Shown here piece by piece: positions 35,501-44,719 of a stretch of 64,000 nt of DNA. The DNA is from Blumeriella jaapii (taxonomy: Eukaryota > Ascomycota > Leotiomycetes > Helotiales > Drepanopezizaceae): NCBI GenBank assembly GCA_009599575.1, contig VWND01000040.1, positions 61,161 to 125,160 of the forward strand, in the 5' to 3' direction. Made by a program: the position numbers and the translations under genes. Below the pieces are notes generated by a model, which was given only the letters and a program-made list of their open reading frames with translations, was not told where the DNA came from and ran no database searches. The first letter of the stretch is position 1, and each line of letters starts with the position of its first letter.

Positions 35501-36295
35501 ATTCTTATAATCGACGCATAATCGTAAACTTTCGTTTTTTTTCGGTATAAATATTACCGGTGCGCCGGCAAGGCTAGTAAACTTTTTTATCCAACCTTTT
35601 TCTAAGTTCGAATCGAAATATTCGCGTAATTCGGTAAGTTTAAATTCCGATAAAAAATAGACTGGTTTTTAAAAAAGGTTCTTTTTTTCCGCGAGGTTTA
35701 TTCGATGCTTTATAAAATAATAAAAAGCTAGGATAACCGCGGCGGTATCGTCGAACACGTCGGCGTAATCGTCGTATTTAAAAAGTAATTAATACTGTTT
35801 TTCAATAGCTTTTTTTAAAACGATACAAAACGCTTGCTTTTTTTTGGATTTTTTTTTGAAACGTTTAATTATAACGAAATTAAGCTGTAAGCGTTCGATT
35901 AAATATCGCTACGATTTAGTTCGAAAGCTTATAGCGGAATCGATATTTCGCAACTAAAAAAACTTTAAAATAAATAAAATCCTTGGAATATTTATATCGC
36001 AAGCCACGAAATCGCTTTGTATTTTTTTAATTGTTTTATAATTATTAATAACGCGAATAAATTGCGTATACGTGCCGTAAATAATTACTTTTTTTTTTTC
36101 AACCGTAAATAAATTAATACGTTTTTGAATTAGTTTCCATTTATATTTAATTAATAACTTTTGAATTACGCAGTTTTTTTCCGCGCCGCAATCGATAAAA
36201 GCTCGTTTCGTACGAATTTCGCTTTTGGCTTTTTTAATTTCGACTGAAATTATTATTTTTTGCTTTTCTTTTTCGCTCGATCTTATTAGCAACAA
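32560..36295 (-). pseudogene. pol: pol relic of element H
   Basis: A 113-codon open stretch (36295-35954) carries the protease, AFIDCGAEKNC, with Cys after the catalytic Asp. RT has the intact catalytic YFDD (35210-35221) and [10 protein letters not shown] near 35,560. RNase H, H2C2, integrase core and MLYGFHPEFGSNVESDVV (33221-33168) follow, then YDAKHKN and the chromodomain near 32,720. The match to G is high over the whole length, with stops and transitions scattered. Confidence 0.86.
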
Positions 36296-36309
36296 CGAAA
36301 TTAAAATCG

Positions 36310-37825
36310 AACGAAAGCTTTTTCCGAATTTTTAAATTTGTTAGCTTCGGGGCAGTTTAGGGCTATATATCTTTTTTTATTGCATTTATAATATTCGACT
36401 TTTAAATAATTAGCTATGCGATGCCTTTTTTTTTAGCAGCGATTGCATTTCGAAAAGTAAAAAAAGTCGTTAGAAATTCTAGGATTTTAAAAGATTTTAT
36501 TAAAATTATCGTTTTCTCGCTTTCGTTTTTTTTTTTATAACGTATTTTCGAATCGAGAACGGTATATATTTATTTTAGCCTTTGAGTTTTAATCGTAAAT
36601 ATAAGTTTTTTCTTTTCTTTTTTTTTACGCTCGTTTCGTCGTTTATTATTTTTCGTTTCGTCGCTAATAATTTTATTAGCATTTTCGATACGACGAGCGA
36701 TTAATATCAATTTTTCGTACGAGCTTATAACTGCAATATTGCTTCGTTTGATAATTTTTTTTCGAAAAATAAATCGGAGTTTTGCGAAAAGTATTTTTTT
36801 TTTAGTCGCATCGTCTGTTATTTGCAATTGCTGTTCGAAATTATTTAAATAAGCAACGAAATCGTTAACTGATTTATGCTTTTTTTGCTTCGCTTTATCG
36901 TATAAATTCGAAGCCGCGATTTTTCGATTTTCCGCATCTATCAGAAAATCTAATATTTATTTTTTAAAATCGTCTTATATAATTCGAATGTTTATAAAAC
37001 GTCGTTCGTATCCGGTTTATTTTTTTTTTATTTTATCGTCGAAAATTAAAATACAAACGTTAATTTTCTTTTAATTAATACAAAATATTATTTTTTTATT
37101 TTGGCGGAAACTTCGCTTTGCACGCCGAATAAAAAATTAAGCTTTTTTAATATTTTTTTTTCGATATATTAGAAAATCTTTTATTTTTAATGCTTTTCGG
37201 CTCGAATTCGCTATGTTTCCTACAAAAAATATAATATGCTTAAAAAAAATGCTAAATCGTTTCCAATAGATATTATTATCGTAATGCTCCGAAGATATCT
37301 TATAATAATCGCCGGCTTAAGTTATTTTCTGTCTTTTTTCAGTTAAAGCGGTATTAAAAGATATAAAAATTTTTTTTTCGATATTTTCGAAAGCGTTAAA
37401 TTCTCGTTGAAATTGTTTAATCTTTTTTCGAAATTCGTTTCGGCGTTTTAAGGTTTTTTCGAGTTTTTTAATTATTTCGTAAATTTTTTTCTCAGTTTTT
37501 TTCTGCTTTATTTTAACTTATATTTTTTTTACTTTTTTACGTTTATCGTTTTTTTTTGTTCGGCGCGGATTCGTTTATTAGCCAAATAAATCAGGGTTTC
37601 GATGAAAAGTTCTTTCGAATCGCTTTAAGCGTGGCCTTTTTTAGTAATTTCTTCGATAAAAAAAGTTAGAAAATCGTCGCGCTCTAATAGTAAAATGTTT
37701 TCGGCTTTTAATAAAATTAATAACGTTAAAAAAAACAATAATACGAGGTTTTCCTGAGCAGCCGAAAATGCTGGGTTTCTTTGAATAGCCGGAAATGCCT
37801 GTTTTCTGCGAATACGAAAAGCCAT
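36310..37825 (-). pseudogene. gag: gag relic of element H
   Basis: ATG at 37825 opens MAFRIRRKQAFPAIQ with 66 codons free of stops. A Lys/Glu-rich segment (KLKQKKTEKKIYEIIKKLEK) suggests a coiled coil. The gag core QITDDATKKKILFAKLRF lies in an 85-codon open stretch (36827-36570). Zinc knuckles near 36,450-36,370 are partly destroyed: CNRC-KKRHRIANY has lost its last Cys. G has the start codon mutated, so this copy fixes the gag start of the family. Confidence 0.8.
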
Positions 37826-37917
37826 AATATCGATAATAACGATATAAATATAATAGTATAATAGAAGGTTGTTTTAGTAATATCGAACTGCCGTTCCGAT
37901 AAATAAAAAAATCAGAA

Positions 37918-38331
37918 TGTAAAAATTAAAAAGCAGAAAAACATTAGTTCAAATAATAAAGCTCAGATAAAATTGAATTAATAATCAAACTGATTTTTAT
38001 TTTTTACATTTTTAATAAAAAGCGTGTATAAGTACAAAAAAAGAGATAAAGCCCTCGAAAAGAATATTTCTCAGGAAACCAAGCGAATTCCATTTAATAT
38101 ACTTTCCAGCCCCTATTCCGATCTTTTCTCAATTTTTTTTAATATAACCCTAATAACTGGTTTCTTAGCAATTACTCCTATAAAATATTTTACTTAAATG
38201 TTATCTTCAGCCCTTACAGTACTATCCGGCCCCCACGGCCTATCCGCAGAAAATGCTATTCGAGGGTTGGTAAAAAAGCAAAGGGTTTTGGCGGATCATC
38301 TGACTCATACACGTGATGTTGGTTCCTGACA
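37918..38331 (-). repeat. 5' LTR of element H
   Basis: 414 bp, inner left end TGTAAAAATTAAAAAGC converted, outer right end GTTGGTTCCTGACA intact, next to TSD GTTGT. Confidence 0.93.
38301..38315 (-). promoter_or_regulatory. TGACTCA and CACGTG sites in the U3 end of H
   Basis: TGACTCA at 38301-38307 and CACGTG at 38310-38315, same order and spacing as in G (9128-9142). Found only in the outer LTR ends. Binding role is inferred from motif identity. Confidence 0.4.
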
Positions 38332-38336
38332 GTTGT

Positions 38337-39037
38337 GATTTATTATCGCAATTAAATCAAAAATTTTTTTTAAAAAGTTGTATTTATTTACGTTACGATA
38401 AAAAAAAAGTCGATTTCGTTTGGGAAAAAAAATAAAACAAAATTATAAAAATTTTTAAAAACGATTTTTTATCGATTTTATCGCTTATGCGAATCGATTA
38501 CAACTTAAACGCAAAAAAAATCATTTTAATTATCGACGCTAGTATTTTCGGTTAGAAAGCTATATTACAACAAATCGACGAAAACAAAAAACGGCATTTT
38601 TTACGATTCGAAAGCGGTTTATAATTTCTCGCGAAAGCACGCTACGATGCTATTAAACGGAAATATCGAAGCGTTTTCAAAGTAATAAAAAAAATAAAAA
38701 ACGAATTATACGGCGTATATTTTATTTTGGAAATAAACGCAAAAATTCTTATCGATCAATTAAATAAAAAAGCCAATAATTTACTAAAAGCGCTCGTTAT
38801 TAATTAAATAGCTTAAATGCGATTTATAAACTTCGAAATCAAATATATTAAAAAAATAATTAATACAGCGGCAAACGGCTTTTTTAAACGAAAACGTTTT
38901 TATCCGTTTAATTTCGTTAAACAAAACGAATAAAATATCGACGAATAAATTATTAACGAAATCGGCTGCTTCGCTATTTGCGCTTTGGGTTTTATAAAAC
39001 CGAAACTATTCGCGTTGTTATTTCGGCTGGCACCGCG
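38337..39037 (+). pseudogene. pol: K RT end and RNase H
   Basis: Starts IYYRN*IKNFF, the end of the RT connection (the YYRIWIKNF type), then KKKVDFVWEKK. RNase H reads IILIIDASIFG*KAILQQID at about 38,520, FLRFESGL, ARYDAIKRKYRSVFKVIKKI, NELYGVYFILEINAKILIDQL and FEIKYIKKIINTAANG, in the order and spacing of gypsy RNase H (DAS, ESG, ERKY, ETDA, TAADG). The catalytic Asp of DAS is present. Ends at the TSD CCGCG of F. Confidence 0.82.
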
Positions 39038-39093
39038 TGTGACGACACGTATGCTGGAGAATAGATAGGCGAAGGGCTTAGAATATTAAGGTG
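39038..39093 (-). repeat. Solo LTR F, left piece
   Basis: 56 bp matching 51066-51121 of element E with few transitions. Its last 16 bases TTAGAATATTAAGGTG (39078-39093) are the left copy of the LINE target-site duplication. Confidence 0.9.
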
Positions 39094-39190
39094 ATAATAA
39101 TAATAATATTATTTAACGTCTGGAGGAGGCAGTGAAACTGCGCTACCTCAAGCCTTCCGCAGGGCATTGGAAACGTGTTAAGCTGGGGAT
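39094..39190 (-). other. LINE 3' end with triplet tail
   Basis: The tail (39094-39117) is built of TTA/TAT triplets on the minus strand. Next to it, 39118-39190 keeps unusual G+C and contains GCAGTGAAACTGC, a short inverted repeat. Such 3' structures can be the RT recognition site in LINEs; that role is inferred. Confidence 0.55.
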
Positions 39191-39499
39191 TTTTATATAT
39201 AAAAGACTTTCGAGAAAACAGTTATATAAAAGAAATATATAACAAAAGGTCCGCTATTTGAGCCTTTTTTTTATAAGCGGAATAGTTTTTTATTATATTC
39301 GTAAAATATACTTCGAATAAAATCAGTATGCAGAATTGAAACGCTGGATGTTTTTGTTGGTCGTAAAACCAATAGTCGAGCCAATCGGCGAGATTATATA
39401 AAACAAAACAAAAGCGCGAGAAATCCAAAACTTTTTAATTTAAAAACAAATTTTAAATCTTAAACGTTAATAATATAATATCTGAAAACTTTTCTTTGA

Positions 39500-40700
39500 A
39501 ACGGCAATACGCTGCTCTAAAGTTTACTTAAGGCAGATAAATAAGTAAAACTTAATAATATAAAAAAGTTCCGCGAATTGCTTCGCGTTTAGCTTTCCAA
39601 GATATCGCAGTGTTTCGGTATCCGAAATAAATAAATAATCCGGTTTCAACGGCCAATAACGGAATCGTTTTCGGAACTTTTTATATTTTACGATATATAA
39701 TAAAACTTTGCGTTTGCCGCAAAAGCATTTTAGATTCGCATTTGCGTATTTAAATTTAATATAATACTAATAAAAATCGCCGTATAAAAAGCGGAGCGCC
39801 AAAAATCGATAAAACACCGAGCGAAATAAATACAATTTTGGAAGGTTTTTAATGCGATATTCGAATTATTATCGCTGATAATTCCGAAAAAGAAAGTTTT
39901 TATATTTAAATTATTATTTGATTTTAGCGTCGTTTTTTATAGTTTTGTAATAAAAACGTATTTTATAAATCGTCGGTTCGAAAAATATGCCCGGGTTTCA
40001 AAGCTGACTGCTTTTATAAGCGGCGAATTTGTCCGCTGCTTTATTGCCGATTATGCTTATATATTTTGAAGCTTATCGAATTTCGACGTCGTATATAAAT
40101 ATTATATTTTATATTTCGTAGAACGCTTATTATAATATCGATAACGCGTTTTTTTTTCGTATGTATTAAATTACCGAAGTCGAATCGATGCAAAATCAGA
40201 TACGGCCGTACGTATAAACAGGTTGCGCGCGTAATATTTTGGCCAGTTTTATACGGGCTTTTATTATTTTCCGCGTCGAAAACGTAAAACTCCGTATTAA
40301 TCGCTTTATAGCCCGAGCCGATTACTTTTTTATTTTAGTAAATTATATAGCCGTAGCCAATCAGCTTGTTTTTATTTAAATATTATTTCGTATTATTAAA
40401 AAAAATCGTAATATTATCGGGGGACAGTTTGTTTTATTATTTATTAAAAACTTTCGCGGCTTTTTTTTTATTTACTTTTAGAATAAAATCCGTTCGGCAT
40501 TTAAAAAAAAAAAAAAAAAATAATCGAAATTAAAGTCGGGGAATTAGCGAAAACCAGGTCGCCGCGCGCTCGATTTTCGTTTTTGCAATTTAACGAATGC
40601 TTTTGCCGCGGCTTCGTATGATTAATAGTAAAAGCATACGTTTAACCAAAAAATGATTTTTATTTATTATTCGTAAGCGTAGCGCGAATTTTAGTTTGGC
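39500..40700 (-). pseudogene. LINE ORF2 relic, linker and RNase H
   Basis: From right to left: after the RT thumb the frame reads LSAEAALKKAKLKF near 40,720, a linker, then LIGYGYIIY, VIGSGYKAI (about 40,330-40,290) and VFDAEN (40,290-40,268), which match the beta strands of the RNase H domain found in Tad1-like elements (GxGAG, VFDAE). The presumed first catalytic motif is eroded. The rest to 39,500 is too decayed to place. Confidence 0.65.
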
Positions 40701-40889
40701 TTTTTTCAGAGCCGCTTCCGCTGATAAAAGGTCTGCGTTCCGAAAAAATGTAATATTCGAAGTGGTTTTTTATATTGGCAAAACGCTTTTGGCGGCCAGC
40801 GTAATCGTGTTTTTTATTATGTTTAAATGTTAATTTATTTTTATGCTAATTTTTTTGTTTCGGATCGTTTTGATGCGATTATTATATTA

Positions 40890-41910
40890 CGTTTTCGCTT
40901 CGTATAAAATGGACGGGAAAACGCAGGTAATTATAATTTTACGGAGTAAATAAGCCGGAAAGCTTCGTATCGTTTTCGTTAGCTTTCGTATATAAAAAGC
41001 GAATTTTCGAATTTTAGTAGCCCGTTCAGATACGTGTTTTTTTTAAACGATAATTTGCGATTAAATTAGATTTCTAGCTATCGTAAAGCCGGCTGTTTTT
41101 TTCGCTTTTCCGAAATCGTAATTGATTCGATCGTATTGTTTTCGTCGATAACGCAAAAAAAAGCGTAATCGTGTTTTTTTTTAATATAATAATAAATTAT
41201 TTTTTGTTTTTTTAGCGCAAAAAAAAACTTTGTTATCGTTGTTTTATTACAAAATCGATTTAATATTTTCGGATAATAATTATACGTTTATATTTAACGA
41301 ATTAAATATCCGATAAAAACAAATATTATTATTAGCGTATTCGAATCGAAGTTCCGGATTTTGTATTATTAGTTTTGCGAAATAAAAATATATATAAAAT
41401 TAGCGAAAAAAGCGAGCTTTAAAAGGTTTTATATTTAACGTCGTAAAATTGTATAATGGCCTATTTCAGTTTTATACGTATTTTGCGGTCGGAAAAAAAC
41501 TTTTGTATTAATTTTAAAAATGGTTTAGGCCAGCTTTACGAAATTATTCGTTAAAATAATTTTCGTATTAAAAGGGCGTCGAAACGCTTTTTAAACGTTT
41601 ATCGTAATTATAATAATTTTTTTTGCCCGCTAATAATATTCGTTTTACGTCGTATATAAACGAAGCTATTAAATTTATTTTTAAGCGTTTGAAAAGCGCG
41701 TTATCGTGTTGCGAATTAAAAATGCCGTGGATAAAAGCTGTTTTTAAGCCAATTTTTTCGCTATGATTCGTTCGAAGCTTTTGAAAACATAAAATAGCAA
41801 AGCAATCGGCCGCCAGAATCGTATCGAATGCATTTGCTTTTGCTTGTTTATTTTAGGTATTATCGTTATTTTCGTTAGTTTTTTATAATTGCGAAAAATA
41901 GCTAAAAGCG
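40890..41910 (-). pseudogene. LINE ORF2 relic, reverse transcriptase
   Basis: The RT start reads KITIIPKINKQKQ then FWRPIALLFYVFKSFERIIA (41,865-41,755), the IPKxxK...RPIxLL...KxxERI block of non-LTR RTs. The thumb reads LSFKKHVSERATKIRKFAF and LLRKIIITCVFPSILYEA (41,060-40,905), typical of Tad1-like elements. The catalytic DD motif between them was not found with certainty. Stops are TAA/TAG at Gln positions. Confidence 0.8.
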
Positions 41911-42639
41911 AAGCATTTGTTAAAAATGCCGTATATAATATATTTTTGATATGCTTTTAACAAGCTTTAAACAGCCGAATTATAACGCGGTCGACGTTCG
42001 GCGATATGCTAAATATTTTAATTATAAAACGCTCGACTTTTTTTAAAAAAAATAGTTTGGTTTTTAAAAAAGAATTTGTTTTCGATCGTTATTTTTTAAA
42101 AAAAAATCGTCGGATAAATCGTCCGCCGTATTAAACCGTTAAAGCATTTTCGTATATAATATTTTAGCTTTTTTTTTCGAATTTTCGATTAGTCGGCCGT
42201 TGATTTCGAAAAATAACGATTTAAAATTCGTAATAAATTTGTATTAATTAATTAGCAAATAAAAGTTTTTTATCCGATTTATATCCGTTAATTCGATTAC
42301 GCCAATAGTTTTATTTAGTTTTTTTAATTACGGCTGTTTTAAAATCCCGATATTCGGACGATGCGATCGGATTATTAATAATATTAGAAAATTTGTACGC
42401 TCGGTGCGCGGCTTTGTATTTCGGCGTTTATTAATAAATACCGTAGCTTTGTTTTTTATTTTTTTTTTTCCGGCTATTTAAATAGCCGAGTTTATTATTG
42501 CTGCGAATTGTATTATATAAATGTTTATTTGCTTTAGCGTAATTAGCGTTTTAGAATTAAGCAAGCGAGCGATTTTCGTATGTACGAGCGCCGAAAAAGT
42601 CGGAAGTATTAAATCCGGGATTTTATAATGCATTTGTTT

Positions 42640-43260
42640 TAAAAAAATCCGTTTTTTTTTTTTAATCGTAGTAATTTAAGTCTGATGGTCGGAAATAAAA
42701 TAAAAATCGCGTCGAATAATCGTTTTTTAGCGAAAAGTAAATTAAAAGAAAATCAGATCGAAAATATTATTTAAACGGTATATCGTTATTTTTGGGTTTT
42801 CGATAAAATTTATACCGTTTTCGGAAGCTTATTTTGCGATAGCGGGTCCGTTGTAGCTAAAAGCGACGCTCGGATCGAATATATCGTGGCTAACGTTAAA
42901 ATCGCTTTTTATTAAATAGTTTTTTAAAAAAATTAGATTTTTAATATAATCGATAATTTTATAAATAATAAACTAGCGATATACGTTAAAAATAAATCTG
43001 TTGTTAACCACGATTTATAGCAGATCGCGCGAAATAGGTTGTCGCTGCTTCGTAATTATATTTTTACTTTTTTAAATATACGTTAGCATTCGAAAGCGCT
43101 GGGCTTTGCGTTTTTTTTTATTTCCGATGCTTCAGATCGATATTAAAGCGTAAAAATCGTATTTTAAATAGTTTTAAATAATAGTATTAAAATAAATAGC
43201 AGGTTTTTGTATATAAACAACGTTAATTTGTTTAGAAAAGCATAGCTCGAAAATAATAAT
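42640..43260 (-). pseudogene. LINE ORF2 relic, AP endonuclease
   Basis: DFNVSHDIFDPSVAFSYNGP (about 42,905-42,845) corresponds to the GDFNxxHxxWDP motif, with Gly changed to Ser (GGC to AGC). Further on, ISDHQT (about 42,696-42,678) matches the SDH motif with the catalytic His. IVYLQELLLF-type sequence upstream fits the QE motif. This domain nicks the target DNA to prime reverse transcription in this class. Confidence 0.78.
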
Positions 43261-43329
43261 ATAAGCAGAATATTATTTGCTTACGTTTGCTTACGTTACG
43301 ATAAGCGTATCGGATTTGTATCGATCGCG

Positions 43330-43835
43330 GCCACGGCCGCGGTTGCGTATACGTTGTTTATATTTTAATATCGAAATTCGAAAACGCATACGTTTATTTC
43401 GTCGTCGATATCGAATTGCTGCGAAAATTCGATTTTATTATAAATCGGGCTGAACGCAGCCCGTCGCGAAAAGCGAGGTTTGGTCGGCTTAAAGGTTTCG
43501 TTTTCAAACGAGATGATTTAAAAAAAGGCTTGCGAAAAAGGGGTAAATGGGCTTAAAATAGCCGTTCCGCCGAAGTCCGCCGATTTTTAAAACGACGAGC
43601 AAAAGAAAGCAAAAAAGCTGATTACGATGCTCGTATTTTCGTAGGCTATAACAGCCGTTTTAGCGTGAAAAGCTTTGCGCTTGCGAATTGGCGCTGTTTT
43701 AAAAGTCGGTATAAAAGGCTTTATCGCTTGGCTTTGAGTTTGCGCATTGGCGACGGCAATAGCCGCTGCGTACGCTCGTTGTTCGTATTTGCGGATCGCG
43801 TCGATTTTTTTTTTTGTTTTTCTTTAGACTTTTTC
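43330..43835 (-). pseudogene. LINE ORF1 relic
   Basis: The frame reads KKKIDAIRKYEQRAYAAAIA, VANAQTQSQAIKPFIP, then KRKAFHAKTAVIAYENTSIV and a Lys/Arg/Pro-rich part. It is at the 5' end of the element, where ORF1 (the RNA-binding, gag-like protein) is expected. No zinc knuckle was recognised. Only a few TAA/TAG stops interrupt it. Confidence 0.5.
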
Positions 43836-43912
43836 GTTTAGTCGTTTGGGCGCCGCTGGGCAGTTTATATGCCCCGCGACGAAGGGTCTATAGCAGTTAG
43901 AATATCAAGGTG

Positions 43913-44078
43913 CAGAACCTGGAAGAGGTTCTGCTAGGACTATATACATATAGGTTTAAGGTTCGGCAGGGGCCGGAAGGCCGAAGGGCCGAAGGGCCGA
44001 AGGGGCCAAGGGGCCAAGGGGCCAAGGGGCCAAGGCCGGGAAGCCGAAGGGCCGAGCCGAACGGGCCACGTCGTCACA
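43913..44078 (-). repeat. Solo LTR F, right piece with expanded GGGGCCAA repeat
   Basis: 166 bp ending CACGTCGTCACA. The central GC repeat (43969-44066) has more GGGGCCAA units than either LTR of E, making this LTR 222 bp against 207. Short open frames through here are by-products of the repeat. Confidence 0.88.
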
Positions 44079-44083
44079 CCGCG

Positions 44084-44436
44084 AATAAAAAACATTAATT
44101 TTCGGGCCGAAAAACATTCGCGTTATTATTTCGGCTAGCACCGCGAATAAATTTAATCGAAAACGATCGGAATAAGCCGATTAACGACGAAAATAAACTT
44201 TTGATCGATAATTACGAAACCGAAGATTTTTATTTAATCGCATATTATTTAATTATTTTATCTAAATTATTTAACGTGTTAAATTATTAATTTAAATTAT
44301 TTAAAAACTAAGCTTTCGATTATATTTTAGCCGATAAAAAGTTATATAAAATAAAAAACAATATATATCAAAAACGATTAATAGTAAATAACAAAGCCGA
44401 TAAGTTTCAAATTATAAAAAAAGCTTACGAGAAAGT
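44084..44436 (+). pseudogene. pol: K integrase zinc-finger region, first part
   Basis: After the second copy of the 62-bp duplication the frame reads ETEDFYLIAYYLIILSKLFN, KNQAFDYILADKKLYKIKN and KADKFQIIKKAYEKV. This corresponds to the segment before and at the first His of the H2C2 zinc finger in fungal gypsy elements; the His residues have been lost. It joins 50849 in frame (EK|VFYKKTKA) once C is removed. Confidence 0.7.
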
Positions 44437-44703
44437 TGTGACGATTTAATTAGTCGGAGGGCTGGGAGATCAGTCAACTGGTCGCCGTGTTCATATGGTA
44501 TGAAAAACGAGCCTTTGGTTCTGTAACAAAAATATTTATTTAAAATCAACAACTGCAAAAGGCAGAGGTTGCTAAAAAGAAAAAGCTTTATATATATAAT
44601 AGTTTCCATAGTTGATAAGAAACCCATCAAAAGATCAGAAAGCTTGCAATTATACGTAGTTGCTAGAATAATATACGAGATAGCAAAAAAGTAAATCGTT
44701 ATA
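44437..44703 (-). repeat. 3' LTR of element C
   Basis: 267 bp. The outer left end TGTGACG...GGAGGGCTGGGAGATCAG is kept; the inner right end (AATAATATACGAGATAGC...CGTTATA) is converted. Confidence 0.94.
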
Positions 44704-44719
44704 TTATCTTTCCGTTCGA

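Larger units (their letters stand above)
30994..38331 (-). mobile_element. Chromodomain Ty3/gypsy element H, minus strand
   Basis: LTRs 30994-31406 and 37918-38331 with TSD GTTGT (30989-30993, 38332-38336). Same family and layout as G: gag with ATG 37825, protease, RT, RNase H, integrase, chromodomain, antisense frame, polypurine complement (31407 onward), 3' LTR at left. It inserted in K near the end of the RT domain. Confidence 0.95.
39094..43896 (-). mobile_element. Tad1-like LINE (non-LTR retrotransposon), minus strand
   Basis: 4,803 bp between two copies of TTAGAATAT(T/C)AAGGTG (39078-39093 and 43897-43912), a 16-bp TSD typical of target-primed reverse transcription. The left end, the 3' end of the element, has an ATAATAATAATAAT tail instead of poly(A). 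On the minus strand the order is ORF1, AP endonuclease, RT, RNase H. That order and the motifs place it near the Tad1/I superfamily of fungi. Full length is likely, since the 5' UTR-like GC-rich start (43,850-43,896) is present. Confidence 0.92.
39038..44078 (-). mobile_element. Solo LTR F of the E family, split by a LINE
   Basis: Ends TGTGACGACACGT...CACGTCGTCACA with TSD CCGCG (39033-39037, 44079-44083). Left 39038-39093 matches the first 56 bp and right 43913-44078 the rest of the LTR of element E, so this is one LTR, not a pair. The solo state implies LTR-LTR recombination of a former element. A LINE then inserted into it. The strand is taken from E. Confidence 0.9.
39006..44150 (+). repeat. 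62-bp tandem duplication in K, split by F
   Basis: TTCGCGTTGTTATTTCGGCT with GGCACCGCG ends at 39037; TTCGCGTTATTATTTCGGCT with AGCACCGCG ends at 44145. Without F the two copies are 62 bp apart. They sit in the linker between RNase H and the integrase zinc finger of K. F inserted at the CCGCG of the first copy. Confidence 0.7.

Noticed and set aside
39038..44078. A 5-kb DNA transposon with inverted ends TGTGACG/CGTCACA, or a full LTR element.
   Set aside because: Left and right pieces join to one E-type LTR, and the middle is a LINE with its own 16-bp duplication.
43910..44141. Small Gly/Pro/Arg-rich ORFs on both strands (also 51,014-51,271 and 52,100-52,417).
   Set aside because: They translate the GC-rich LTR repeat and have no independent support.
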